From Vigna angularis (taxonomy: Eukaryota > Streptophyta > Magnoliopsida > Fabales > Fabaceae): DNA of 64,000 bases. This document shows, in pieces, positions 47,217-59,431 of this stretch. Below the pieces are notes generated by a model, which was not told the origin of the DNA, ran no database searches, and was given only the letters and a program-made list of their open reading frames with translations. Position numbers and translations under genes: made by a program. Location: NCBI RefSeq assembly GCF_016808095.1, contig NC_068970.1:27262501-27326500 (forward strand), written 5' to 3'. The first letter of the stretch is position 1, and each line of letters opens with the position of its first letter.

Positions 47217-49354
47217 TGTAACATCCCAAATTCTCACATTAATGTAACATCCCAACTTTTCACATTAATGTAACATCCCAAATTTTCACACTTGATAATT
47301 AACATTACATTTACGGTAACATTCCGTAATCTCACCCTTTAAAATTTCCTAGTTGATATAAGTCTATACATGTAAAAAGATTCTAATTATAGTTCTTCTA
47401 CTCCTCCCTTTCCTTGGTACTATGTGAGGCGACATTCCTTCATCTGCTCCCGTATAACGAATTATACGATCATCGCACATACCCAAACACAAAAACACAA
47501 ACAAGTAGGGTGAGCTAACATGCAACAACTCATTTATAAGACATGCATAATTACTTCGATACAAACATCATATAATAATTATGTCAGACACCCTCATACC
47601 ATCGTACCACAATTCCTATTAGACACTTGTCCCACAATACCCAATAAATACCATAATACTTAATGGACATTCATTCCATAATACCCAATAAACACTCATC
47701 CCACAATACCAATAAACACTCATTCCACAATACCCAATATACACTCATCCCACAATACCCAAATAAACACTCATTTCATAATACCCAATAGGCACTTATC
47801 CCCACGATATTCAATAGGCACTTATCCCAACGATATGTTGATGAGCGATACAACGGAAGGTTTTTCACTTGTGATGTCATTCTTAGTCCCCTCACTATGT
47901 CCAAAACCGGCACATAGACCAGGACATTCTGCCCTCCATACCATTCATAATGTTAGTCCCCTCACTATGTCCTAAACCGGCACATAGACCAGGACATTCT
48001 GCCCTCCATACCATTCACAAGGTTAGTCCCCTCACTATGTCCTAAACCGGCACATAGACCAGGACCTCCTACCCCTCTCACCACATAATTCATCATTCTC
48101 TACTTGAGACTGATTGTTTATTAGAGTATCAGGATAACCTCCAACTTCATGACCCTCAACATCAACATATACGCACATACCATGTCATTACAGAACCTCT
48201 CCACGAAACTCATACAATGCTCACATTCCTTAACTCATATTATACCATTACGAAATCTACCCATAATCCTCATACACCTACCATGACATTACAGAATCTC
48301 TCCGCGAGACTCATACCATACTCACATTCCTCGACTCATATTATACCCTTACGACATCTCCCCGTAATACTCATACATGTTCAGATGCATAAATTCAAAT
48401 CAAATAAACTTCAATCATTTCAGAAATCATACAAACTGAATATATTCCAACTAGATATATTACATGATAATTTAACAGTACATAATCTGTACACAAGATT
48501 TAAGTTAAAAACCTGTCGAGTAGACTTCCAGGAAAGAGAGGTGCGTCACAATGGACAACTTAAGTACCAAGTCTTTCCTTAGCCAAAGTGTTCCTCAACT
48601 AGTTTTTAACAAATTTCTTATTAACAGATTCAAAACAACAACATATAATATTTACACCGAATATCAATATAGATAAACACACAGTAAGCATTAACAATAT
48701 TCATACATAATTTCAAGACATGAATAGTAATAAAACAGTACTAAATCATAATATAAAAGCTTAGAAAAATTAGCTCCCCTACCTCTATTCCAGACTTAAT
48801 CTCCTGCTCCGAATTTGTTTCCCCGAAAACTCTTCAGAACCTCTACTCTTCTTGCAACTAAAAATTTCTCCCTAACTATTTCTTCTCTATTTCTCAAGCT
48901 CTCACTTGATTCCTCTTCTCTTGGTGCAAAATACCCTTCCCTCCCATGGCTATTTATAGTAAAAAAAAATTTTACTATTCCTTAATATTTTAATATTATT
49001 TATTATTTTAATATTATTTAAAAATAATATTTCAATCATTTTCTCACCAAATCTGATCCTAATTTCTACCTACTACTTACTTCCATGCTAAGGAATCCAA
49101 ATGCTGAAAATTTATTTTTACTATTTACTTTTTACTATTTACTATTTACTTTTTACTATTTACTATTCACTATTCACTTTTTACTATTCGATTTTCTTAA
49201 AAAAAAAATACTAAATAAGTTATCAAAAATTTTAACCTCTCCTTATAAAATTACTATAATTTTATATCCAAAATTTATATTTTTCTATCCATTAAAATTA
49301 TTATTACTAATAAAATACTAAAATTTACTATAAATATTTTTCATGGGTCTTACG
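47217..49354 (-). repeat. 5' LTR of the LARD-type element
   Basis: 2138 bp, near-identical to 42290-44429. Its outermost base is G at 49354 where the other LTR has A, so the terminal dinucleotide on the element strand is CG instead of TG, a post-insertion change. Confidence 0.95.
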
Positions 49355-49639
49355 TATAGCCCATTTCGTCTTAAGAATATGTTTGATAAAAACAATGTTG
49401 AACAAGTAAACAACTCATTTATGTTGTATAAAATATTATAGAACTCATAAACAATGTTTGACGATAACACGTTTAACATTTCAACTGTTTAAGACAAAGG
49501 TTTTACTAAATGATATATCTTGTAAACAATATGTTACTCAATAGAATAGACTTGTGCAATAAACGCAATGTACATGTAACATGCTTAAACTGTATACAAC
49601 GCTTATAACATTAAATGTATGTATGATTTGTAATCATTT

Positions 49640-52600
49640 GTCTATGGTGCTTTGCTTCTCTTTATCTGTGTAGATCATGACAACACCAAGCTTTATTCAA
49701 AAGTTTGTACAAGATCATAAGGACGTTAAGAGTTAGGAAGACATTCTTAGAGTGTTTCATTAATGCTTTTTACTTTGAGGAAGTTGTACTCACCACCATG
49801 GATAAAGAATTATTGCTTTGAAGCTACCTAGCACTTGACTTCATACGTAAAGGGCTACATGCTCTCATCGAAGTCAACTTCATGAGTAACAAATCCTTCT
49901 CGAAGAAGGCTATATAAAGAAGACTGAATGAAGAGAAGAATGCAATAACAATATTTGAATCTTATGCTTTTATTCTCTCTTTTTAAGCATACGAATCATT
50001 ATTTTCTTCACTTCACTTAGTTTATTGTGCAAGAATTAATCGGGAAATTGTGCTTAAATGTCCAGTATTTTTCCGTTTTTACTAATTGTGCTTAATTTGA
50101 TCGGAAAATCTTATTTTAACTAATTTGAATTATCTGAGACTAATTTTTTACATTTGGAAGAATATTCATTTGCACACTTTGTTATTTAATTGGAAGAGGC
50201 TACGCGGCATCGATTTATTTTGTGTGTTGAAGTAAATAATAAATGAAAAAGATGTTTGGTTCATGAAACTTGAAGAGGTTTTGGTTTGGTTGCTTCTTTG
50301 CTGGAAACAAAGTGGTTCACGAAATTAATTGGCAAACCATATCTTCCAATTCTTGAATTGTAAGAAGCTTTCACTTTGAAAAGAAGTAACACGTTAACGA
50401 TGCAGCATGGCACAAGTTTTATTTTAAGTTCACAAATGCTTATCATAGTTGGAATAGCATACTGACACATATGGCCCCTCTTTTGTCTTACTTATGGTTA
50501 AATTGATTGAAGAATTTTGTAACATGCCACACACGGCCTACCATCCACAAAAAGTATTCTTTTATTTCCTTATTAGAATAAAAGAAGAAGTGCACGGTGA
50601 TTACATCCAAAATGTAGCAAGCACATGGAAAGTGGGAGCCGCGCCACCTAGGATTGAAGAATTCTTCTTTGCTTAAAGAAATGAAAAGCATGACACATTA
50701 ATGAAGGGACCACGGCCATTGCAACGGCACCTTGAAACCAAGTTCACGGTTTTGTAGTCATGGAAGGAAATGCTTGGAGGGCCCCTTGCTCACTTTTGCA
50801 CGTAGAAAACAAATTGGCAAACATATTTTATTGGACAACATATTGGCCCATCACTCACGGTTTTGTTGGAAAAAAAAATGTCCACTATCACTCATTTCAG
50901 AATTGCTTTGAAACAACACACACCACACATTTCAATGAGAAGGAAGCCATACGTCCAGCAACTACCACGTCCTGGAATGAGAAGCAACTCTCTGGATTTC
51001 GTCTAGCTAGTGCACGGGTTTTGCTGGCTGAAGCAAAGCACATATGGCAAAAAGAAGAAGTTGTTCCAGCATCCAGCTGAGGGCTTCACGGGGAGTGCTT
51101 GAGAGGGCAGCCATGGTCCAGCAAGTCAGCAGAGAACGTCCAGCTGCAACCACCTTCTCGGCCTAGAGTTGGAGCAGCCACCAATGTTAGCAAGCACTTG
51201 GAAGAATGAAGAAGAAGAGGCATGGAAGTCCACGGTGGCTGCTGGAAGTAAAGAAGAAGGATGATACTGAGAGAGAGAAGGAGTTTCACGGCCTTCATCC
51301 AGCAAAGTGGCCCTAGCAAGAAGCTACCACATACACGGCTGGAGCAACCACGGTCTTGAGCTGGAAGAGGAACATCACGGTGCAGCAGCTGCAAGCCAAC
51401 AGAGAGCTACACGTCCAGGAGCATCCACAACAAGAAGAGAAGCCCACATTGACACCTTGGAGGAACGTGATTGATGCTGGAGGCACGGAGGAGTATGTGC
51501 ACGGAACAAGAAGACAAGAGTGGAGAATGAAATGTTGAAGGGAGCCATTCACGTGATTCATCTGGAAAGAAGAGGAGCCCACGATTGGAATGGTGTGCAA
51601 AAAGTGATTGAAGAAGAAGACAAGTTGGCAAAAGGAAGGAGGTCACGGGAGGCAGCAGCAGCAACAAAATTCAGAATTTTAGCTATAAATCCACCAGCAT
51701 GCAGAGAAGCAAATTCATTAGATTTTAGGAGTAGATTAGGAAGCACCATTTACGTTTCTGTTCTGAAGTTCATTTTCCCCCTCCCCCTTGGGAGGTTTAG
51801 GGGTTTTGTTTCCAGTGATGTCCAGTAATGAATTTGGTTTTATTTCAGTGAAGAATTTTATTTGATGGACTCTGCGTTTCTTAGTTGATGCTGTTGATTT
51901 TCATCTGCAAATTACCTTCTGTTTACAATTCCATTGCATGTTTAATTCTTGAATCCAATCTCTGCCATTTTCCAATTCACTGCAAATATCATTTTTGCTC
52001 ATTTAATTCACCCAATTTCCTGATCGGTTTTCAAGTTGCAAATTTTAATTCTGCCATTCATTTTCAATTTACGTTTTCAAATTGTGATTGATGTTTCTCA
52101 GCTTTATTTTTTACTGCACTAGTTAATTTACGTTCAACTTTATTTGGTGATTTACGTTTTCTTGTGATGTTTAAAAAAATAGACAAATTTCGTTTTTACT
52201 TTTACAGTTTGTTAATTTTATTGTCTTCAGTTTTTAATTCTGTTTGCTGTTTTTAAATTTCGGTTTTAATTTAAATTTAATTTTTCTGCAATAAAAACAA
52301 AACAATCACAAACCCCCCCACTTCGTGATAAATCTAAGACTGAACCACCAAAATTGGTCTTTGAGAGACGACCTAGGAGTCAAATCCTAGCTATACTGCA
52401 TTATTTAATTGCAATCAAATTTGTATGACCGCGACAGTCGCATCAATCGTCTAACACATTCTTTGTGAAAATAAATTTTTTACAAGTCTTCAGATTTCAT
52501 TGTATTGAAAACATACTCAATTTGAAAGATTTTATTGTGTTTATAAATTCTAAAGAGAATCAAAACACTTGTTTGTTTAATTTAGTTGAACTAAATGATC

Positions 52601-52918
52601 TAGTCAGGAAGTCTAGAGTGGAACCAATTGTGGTTAAACTCGTATCTCCATATTGGGTAGTTGTAAACCAAGAGTGGTTAAATTCATCTTTGAAAATTTT
52701 AGTGGAACCCCTTAAGAGTACTCAAGGAAGAACTAGACATAACTTAGGTTGAGGGAACCAGTATAAAAATAAGCTTGCCTTATTTGCTTTCCTTTATATA
52801 TGTTTTCATAAACGCTATTAAAAAACTTAAAGTGTTTAATACATATTTGCAAAAAGTTTTTAAAAACTCTATTCAACCCCCCCCTCCCCCCTTCTTCTAT
52901 AGTTTTTCTTGTATTTCA
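49640..52918 (+). repeat. Sirevirus-type copia LTR, apparently split by a nested LTR-like block
   Basis: The left part has a TATA-like GGCTATATAAAGAAGACTG near 49908. The right part (about 52450-52918) has TTTTTAAAAACTCTATTCAA then a C-run and ends TTTCA just before a PBS. Both features are typical of Sirevirus LTR ends. The sequence between about 50040 and 52446 does not fit and ends CCGCGACAGTCGCATCA, as in LTRs of Tat/Ogre-type gypsy elements. The junctions are not fixed to the base and no target duplication was found. Confidence 0.45.
50040..52446 (+). repeat. Nested Tat/Ogre-like LTR segment
   Basis: Contains a 1-kb purine-rich stretch with many CACGG/CCAGCA words (50700-51680) that gives open frames on both strands (such as 51520-51828) without recognisable protein. 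It then becomes T-rich and ends with TTGAGAGACGACCTAGGAGT and CGCGACAGTCGCATCA. I read it as an LTR rather than a gene. Confidence 0.45.
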
Positions 52919-52920
52919 AT

Positions 52921-52932
52921 TGGTATCAGAGC
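52921..52932 (+). other. Primer-binding site of the Sirevirus-type remnant
   Basis: TGGTATCAGAGC two bases after an LTR end (…TTTCA at 52918), followed by the leader AGGGTTAGTTCTTGATAGG. Confirms plus orientation. Confidence 0.85.
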
Positions 52933-52976
52933 TAACCTCAAGGGTTAGTTCTTGATAGGACTTGAGGAAAGATCCA

Positions 52977-55400
52977 ATGGAAAATGAAGGATATGTTATA
53001 AATTCACTAGTAAGAAATACGAATGTTAATTCATGCATTTGACATCGGTTTTGATACAACCGAAGCGTAAAATGACGCGGTGACATTTTTACAATTATCG
53101 CAAACATATATGCCTCGATTCACAAAGAACTGAATCCTAAATAGGTTTATGACCTTGATCGTTTAGAGAACCGGGGCCATAAAGTGCTTATGCTTTGGTT
53201 ATGTTGCAAACCGAAAAATAAAATAACTGAAAATATTTTTTTGAGAGGCTTTAGGCAGCGATTCTTAATAGAACCGAGGCCATATAGTCCTTATTGTCTC
53301 AGTTAATAAAATAACCGAGGTAATAACATGTTTCTAGGGTTTAATTTTGCGAACAAAGCCTCTTGCACATTTCAGACATAAACCATTTTCTTTGCTGCAC
53401 CATTCTCTCGTCTTCCATTTTCGCGATCATCATCTCCAACATTTTTTACATTTTTTTTATTTCATTTTACGTTGATTAAGTGCTTAAGTATGATTTTCTT
53501 TCGTTTTAACCGATTGATTTTGTGCACAAGTGTTCTTTGGATAGGCGTTTGTGATGTTCATTTCGTTTTGTTTTAGCACCAGACTCACCTTCAAGGTTAG
53601 TTTCATTTTAGGTTTTTCATGTTTTCGTTTGATTGTGTTTGTTCTTCATACACCGTACACATTAAAGCATAGGTATAGGTAAAACTAAGAGTATTCTAAA
53701 CGAACTTCAAATGACCTGAAAATTTGATGGAATGACCAAAAAATCATGAAAACCCGTCACAAAAAATTTCAGCTCAAAATTCAAAGTCTAACTATTTTAA
53801 ATATTTTTGTAAAGTTTCAAAAAAACAAAATAAATTTCTGAAAAATGGAAAACAACATTTTCTGGAAAATCTAGAAGGATTAGCTAGCTACACAAGCTAC
53901 CACGATATTAAATATCTTTTTCTAACCCACATCCAAATGTAATAATGCAAAAACTGTTAACGAGAGTGAAAGTTAGAATAATTTTAAGATTTGAAATCCA
54001 AATAATTTTTAAACTTCATATTCACCCAAAATAAGGGCTCTGAAATTTTTCTCCTGAAATAGGAGTTTAAAAGAGTGGTAAAAAATTTTTTGTTCAAAAA
54101 TAATAACCATAACTATCAAAACCAAAAATCACATTAAATAGTTATATGGAGGACTGTATTTCTGGGTTGTGGATACTTGTTTTTATGTGTAGGTCTGTTT
54201 CTGTGTTTTTGGGTTTATGTGATATGATTTATGTGATATAGAATATTTACAGCAACGATCATTTTTTTTAAATACTTTAGACAACGATTCTGGTAAACAC
54301 TAAGGTAAAAAATGGTCTATTGCCTCGTTCTGGATCCAACCGAGGCCATAGCCCTTTAATTAATGAATTTTAAGGGTCTACGACCTCGGTTGAAACCAGA
54401 ATTGAGGCAATAGACTCAATTTTTGTTTCTTGGTTTACTGTTTTTTGTTTTTTTGAATAGGAGCAAAATCATAACCTTTTTTGCTTCAGTTTTTGAACCA
54501 AGGCTAAAAGTTCCGACTTTTTACCTTATTTTAATATACCTCGGTTCTACAACCGTTGTCATAAACCCAAAACAGCCGATGTCATATCCCTTCGTTGCAC
54601 TAGTCATCGTCCTCCTGCATTCAAGGGGGGAAATTTTGACTATTGAAAACGAAAAATGATAGCATGCTTTGAGTCCTGCCACATCGACGTGTGAGATGTG
54701 GTTGAGAATGGTAACTACATACCCCTTGATTAAGAGGGAGAGCCCTTGTCTAGAAGCAATGGTCCAAAGAGAGAAAACAAAGATATCTCTTAAACTCAAA
54801 AGCTCGAAATTCACTAATGTATGATCTATCTGAATAAGAGTATAGGAAGATTCATATCTAAAGGGGCTAAAGAATTGTGGGACACCCTTGTAATCATTTA
54901 CGAATGATCAAATGAAGTAAAGAGGAACAAGCTTAGCTTATTGACCCGACAATATGAGTTGTTTTCTATGTTGGACAATAAAACTATTCAAACCATAATC
55001 AACGTATTCCAGATGATCCTAAGCAAGCTAAAGTCTCTTGGTAAGTCATATGATAGTTTATATCATATTGAAAAAATGACCAGAATCATATTAAATGATT
55101 GCAATATACCTAAATACATTTGGGCAAAAGTAGTAAATACAATATGCTATCTTCAAAACAAAATTTATTTAAGGTTAATCATAAACTAAACTCCATATAA
55201 ATTATGGAAGAATACAAATAGCAACGTATCTTAAATACTAAAGTTAGTCTTAAAATTTTTTGACTCAAACAGTGACAAAATTATCATACTTGACTATTTG
55301 AGAAACCTCGAAAGTGTTTAGAGTATATAACTCTATAACTTCCAAGGAAGAAGCCATCCATGTAAAAATGTAGAAAAAAAAATCACTAAAACACACATCA
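52977..55400 (+). pseudogene. Sirevirus-type gag/pol remnant, interrupted and internally deleted
   Basis: Gag starts at ATG 52977 (MENEGYVIN) and is cut at 53004 by a CACTA-like element. It resumes in frame at 54609 with a PPAFKGGNFDY motif, has TGA where the conserved tryptophan should be, and continues with KRKMIACFESCHIDV and further stops. After LLTRQYELFSM and FQMILSKLKSLGKSYDS (about 54940-55060) the sequence jumps directly to the end of integrase: LNDCNIPKYIWAKVVNTICY and LQNKIY (about 55090-55170). The rest of gag, protease and most of integrase are missing. The remnant fades by about 55400 and no 3' LTR is seen. Confidence 0.8.
53005..54605. mobile_element. Non-autonomous CACTA-like (En/Spm) element
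   Basis: Starts CACTAGTAAGAAATACG and ends GCACTAGTC (TAGTG expected, one mismatch). The 3-bp flanks are ATT (53002-53004) and ATC (54606-54608). Subterminal copies of AACCGAGGCCATA / CCTCGGTT occur in both orientations (near 53060, 53170, 53270, 53310, 54340, 54385, 54540), a typical CACTA feature. It sits inside a retrotransposon gag. Removing it with one flank copy brings the two gag halves into the same frame, which supports these ends. No transposase is encoded. Confidence 0.65.
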
Positions 55401-56214
55401 CTCTGCCCAAAAGGTTTTGTTTCACTGCAAAAAGTTAAATTGAGGAGAAAAATTTGAATTCCAAAAGAATATAAAAAATTAACCTATTTTTATTATTTAT
55501 TAAATTTATTAAACACATAAAATATAATTGCCGGTAAATATGAGAAAAAGAAACATTCAACATATCCACTATGCGTAACCACACAGACTATATTTTAATA
55601 CTAGTGATTATAATATAAAGTGACAAGAATAAAAAATTTCACTAATCTGAAAATTTATTAAGATTAAATCAATTTAGAAAGAAATAATCAAATTGGACAA
55701 TTGTTGATATAAATTATTATTTTGAACTAAAATGAACAAAATAAAAAACAAACAATTAAACTGCACTAATCTATATATTTTGTGTTTGTGTTAGTTAAAA
55801 TATTCATATAACCGTGTTAATATTCTTTTTAAAAAAATATTTAGCAAAAATAAAAATGAAACTAGTCAGTGTATCTATTATTTTAAATTAAACAATTTAA
55901 TATTCATTTATAAAATAATTAAATATATTAATAATTAAATTGCATGTCAATATCCTTTCTTTATTTCAATTTCACGCTCATCTCACCTTTACTTCAACGA
56001 AAAAAATTGTAATAATAACTAAACATTATCCTCTAATCATACTTCAGTGTCTATACTAAGTTTATTGAATTTTATAATAATTAATTTGAAAGTTATACTG
56101 TAATAGGTCAAACAGAATGAAAGTATAAAATATTTTACACCAATATATACTGTTAAATTCTTTATTTTACAATTATCTGTCTTTCATCCCATTTATATTT
56201 TATATTTTCTCTCA
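55401..56214. other. AT-rich stretch, nothing recognised
   Basis: AT-rich sequence between the copia remnant and the next LTR-like block. No gene, RNA or repeat structure could be supported. Confidence 0.5.
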
Positions 56215-58689
56215 TGTAAGGACTTGAAAATAGAGTAAATGGTGCTTTAAATTAATAGGATCCGGCTTTAATTGGACTTTTAAAACATTCTGGTCCACTA
56301 GCTCAACACACTGCTCTCTCTACAAACTCAGTTTCAGATTTTCTCCACCTTTTCTCTACAACATCTCCTCCTTCTCTCTTCCATTTCTTCCCTTTGAGCC
56401 ACTGAATTTCTGTGTAGGTGGTGCCAAAACGTCCGCAGCGTAGAGAACTTCGGAACCATCCGATTAGTTTTGGGTTTTAAGTTGGTAAGTCCCTCCATGC
56501 AAGCCCTTCTTTGTCCTTGAACTAGCACATGCAATCTCTGTAGTTGCATGTGACTTGTGCTTTCATTTTTCTTCCGTTTTTCCACTATATTTTAGCCCTA
56601 AGAGTTGTTTCTGTCACCAGTGTTCTGTAGGGTTTATTGAGTTCTCACAACTCAAGGTATTGTTGAGGCGAGTCTTTGGGTTGAGCTGTGAAAACTTGAG
56701 GTAAGGGGGAGCTAGCTTCTTTTCTATGAGTTGTATGAACAATATAGGTGCTGAAATCTGTAATATTCTGCTGTTTGGATTATATTTTAGGTTTTGAGTG
56801 TATGAAATGGTACGTACTGTCATGTTCATATGTGAATCTATGAAACTATGTTATGATGTTTGAAATTGATTTGGATGGGTTTGGAATTGTTATAATTGAT
56901 CAATTGGAAGTGAGTGAAGTGTGAAATCTGTATAACCTTGGTTGGATAGAAAATTTGGAGCTTCTATAGTTCTTAGGTCACTTTGAGAGGAAGTGAGGTT
57001 GTGACTTTGAGTACTGGAGGTTGTGGGTGTGTTTGGGCTGTTTGGGTGGCTCAGATAGGTCAATTTGGACTTGTTAGGAATCTCAAAATGGTCTAAAACG
57101 AGTTAGAAGTATTAGAATTGGATTTGGGTCCCTAAGTTGTTGATTTTGGTGTTCTAGGATAGAAATCGAGTCTAAATAACTTTAGAATTGTAGTAGGAAC
57201 GTTTATAATCATCTAGACAAGTCTAATTGGGTGTAATACAGGAATTAGGGGTGTTAGAAGTTGATAAAAGCGCCTATAATTGGTAAAGTGTGTGAGTTGC
57301 ATAATTCTGCAGAATTCGTGTTCTGCAGATTATGCAGACTCGCTATGCGAGCTGTCTCGCATAGCGAGACCCTGTAGAGAGTGCTCATTGTCTGAGTCAT
57401 TCGCTGTGCGAGCTGGTGCATTATGCGAATGACCAGAGTGTGTTGCTCTCTGTTTGTGGATTCGCCTGGCGAATCCTGTCGTTGTGCGACTGATGGTGGT
57501 CCGGAACCACGACCTATTTAATTCGAAAGGCGAGTGGCGCATAGCGAGAGTTTCAGGGGGGTTGGTCTCTGTCTTGTCTCTCGCATAACGACCTGGGTGC
57601 GCTATGCGAGAGGTTGAAGGTCTGATGCACGCTGCGAGTTAATTCGCATAGCGAATTATGTGGGTGCGCTATGCGAGGGACATGAGGTACAACACCGCAG
57701 TGAGTTAATTCGCCTTGCGAGTGGGGGTGCGCTGTGCGAATCCTTTGGGTCCAGTCTTCTCTTTTGCTCTTGCTTTGGGTGAACCAAGTGTATGGAATGA
57801 TTGAAATGCATAGCATGATGGTAGTAATGTTATTGAACTGATAGTATGTGATGGTATGAAACATGTTTGGTGGTTGAATGTAACAAGTATGGTTGATGGA
57901 CGTAATTCCATGGATCTCTAAGGAGGCTACATGGTAGTGCCCTATAGTATTGGGCGTAGTTCATGGTCTTCAAGGAGAAGATTCATGGTGGTGCCCTTAG
58001 TGTTTATAATGATTTGCATGGTAGCTCAGTCTTGGGGGTTATCCTGGAACTACAATGGTTGATCATTCTCAAGTAGAGAGGATTGAACCATGTCGTGAGT
58101 AGTAGCAGGAGGTCCTAGTCTTGGGTGCTTCCAGTATGGCCCAAGATGAGTGATAACGGACTAACCTCGTGAGTGTGGTAGGGTGAAACCCATTGGCAAT
58201 GGCTTTGCAAAGCAGTAGAGGCCACCACGAGTGCACGACCCGCCATAGCTCGACAATCATTCTAAGTCTGGACGAGTCAAGTTTAAGTGCAATAAGTCAT
58301 GTTTGTGTAGTGTAATGTATCTGTCTTTACTTGTATGTTGCCCGTGACTACTATAACATGAGTTTTATATCTAGCTCACCCTTGCTTTTGTGTTTGTGTT
58401 TTGCTTGGGTATGCTTTTCTTTTGCAATGATCATCCACTTGGATGTGAGCAGAGGCGGATGAGGTGCCTCTGGAGCAGGCTTTGGAGGAAGACAATGCTG
58501 CTGCTTAGTTTCACTAGGACTTTAAGTGGTTCTTATCTTTTCAAATACTCTAGTATGTTTAAGTTTTAAATTATGACTCAATTCAGGATGACTGTAAGCT
58601 TAACAAACTGTATTTAGAGTATACTTTAACTGTTCTCTTTTATTTAAATGTGGACTTACTATATTATATGCTTTTACGTGGATGTTACA
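56215..58689 (+). repeat. Long gypsy-type LTR, probably solo
   Basis: Starts TGTAAGGACTTGAAAATAG and ends GTGGATGTTACA, matching the ends of the 42-49 kb LTRs (TGTAAGACCC...GATGTTACA). Shared internal blocks include GAGGTAAGGGGGAGCTAG (56697; GAGGTAGGGGAGCTAA in the LARD) and TAGCTCACCC...GTGTTTGTGTTTTG...GGGTATG near 58375. No PBS or polypurine tract borders it and the 5-bp flanks (TCTCA, TATTC) do not match, so it is an old solo LTR or a fragment. Confidence 0.65.
57320..57750. repeat. Cluster of short palindromes around CGCATAGCGA
   Basis: About a dozen variants of TCGCTATGCGA, TCGCATAGCGA, TTCGCCTGGCGAA, TTCGCATAGCGAA and GCGCTATGCGA alternate within 430 bp of the long LTR-like segment. 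Some pair into larger hairpins (57339-57370, 57641-57656). A related CTGCAGAATGCGAAAGG lies at the right edge of the window in the sister LTR. Confidence 0.85.
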
Positions 58690-59431
58690 TATTCAAATTA
58701 CATTTTAGTTGTGAAAACACATATTTTTTAATCAAATTAAATATACTAATTCTTAAATAATACATTTCTTTAAGTAAAAATTATTATGTAGAAGATAAAT
58801 TTATTCATTCTTATAGTAATTTTAGAAATTATAATAACATAAAAATCTTATCATTATTATTATATTTTACCCAAGTTATTTTTATCATTTGAAGTTTTGA
58901 TCTGATCATGAATGTATCTTGCTTGCTAACACTTCCCTTGTCGGTAGTCAAATGATTCCCTTGTCCAAAGCTTTCTCTCCAAGTCATTAGTTGTAGTACC
59001 AGGAAAAGCACATAGAAAAAACCACACCTCTCTCTCTCTCTCTCTCTTATTTTCCTGCTGTTACCCCCACTCTCCCACCCAAAAAATTCCTTCTTCTCTT
59101 TAATCTGCTCCACACTCAACCCTACAGACTTTCCACACTATCATCAACACAACACAGTAACCCTAAATACTACCCTTTCAAATACAACCTTGCCCTTTTG
59201 CTACAATTTGGGGGCAAAAGTGAGAAAAAGGGCACCCAAAACACATATGCTAGGTTGAAATCGACACCCATTTTGGAAATCCCCATATTTCTCATCTTTC
59301 CTCTCAAACCCACCAATGTCTTCCCATTTTCAACTATTTGAAACTTGAATTTCTTCAAAAAGACTCAATTTTTTTTCTCTCTTTTCAGTTAAAGTTGTGT
59401 TTTTTATTTTTATTTCAAACTCCTGTCTCCC
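58690..59431. other. 5' flank of the small membrane-protein gene
   Basis: AT-rich, with a CT microsatellite at 59029-59047 and a pyrimidine-rich leader before the ATG at 59432. CT-rich tracts near the transcription start are common in plant promoters; no clear TATA box was assigned. Confidence 0.45.

Larger units (their letters stand above)
42290..49354 (-). mobile_element. LARD-type non-coding LTR retrotransposon, very young
   Basis: A 7065-bp element in minus orientation with 2.14-kb LTRs (42290-44429 and 47217-49354) that differ by about four substitutions and two small homopolymer indels. The target duplication TATAG is perfect (42285-42289, 49355-49359). The PBS lies beside the right-hand LTR and the polypurine tract beside the left-hand one, fixing the orientation. 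The 2.79-kb internal region has no long open frame on the element's sense strand and none of the gag or pol motifs. LTR size and PPT context (TTTTCGAGGACGAAAATTTT) point to a gypsy parent. Confidence 0.95.

Noticed and set aside
51086..51828. Overlapping frames of 95-102 codons on both strands near 51.1-51.8 kb
   Set aside because: Low-complexity, purine-biased sequence within an LTR-like block. Frames are open on both strands at once and none has a recognisable domain.
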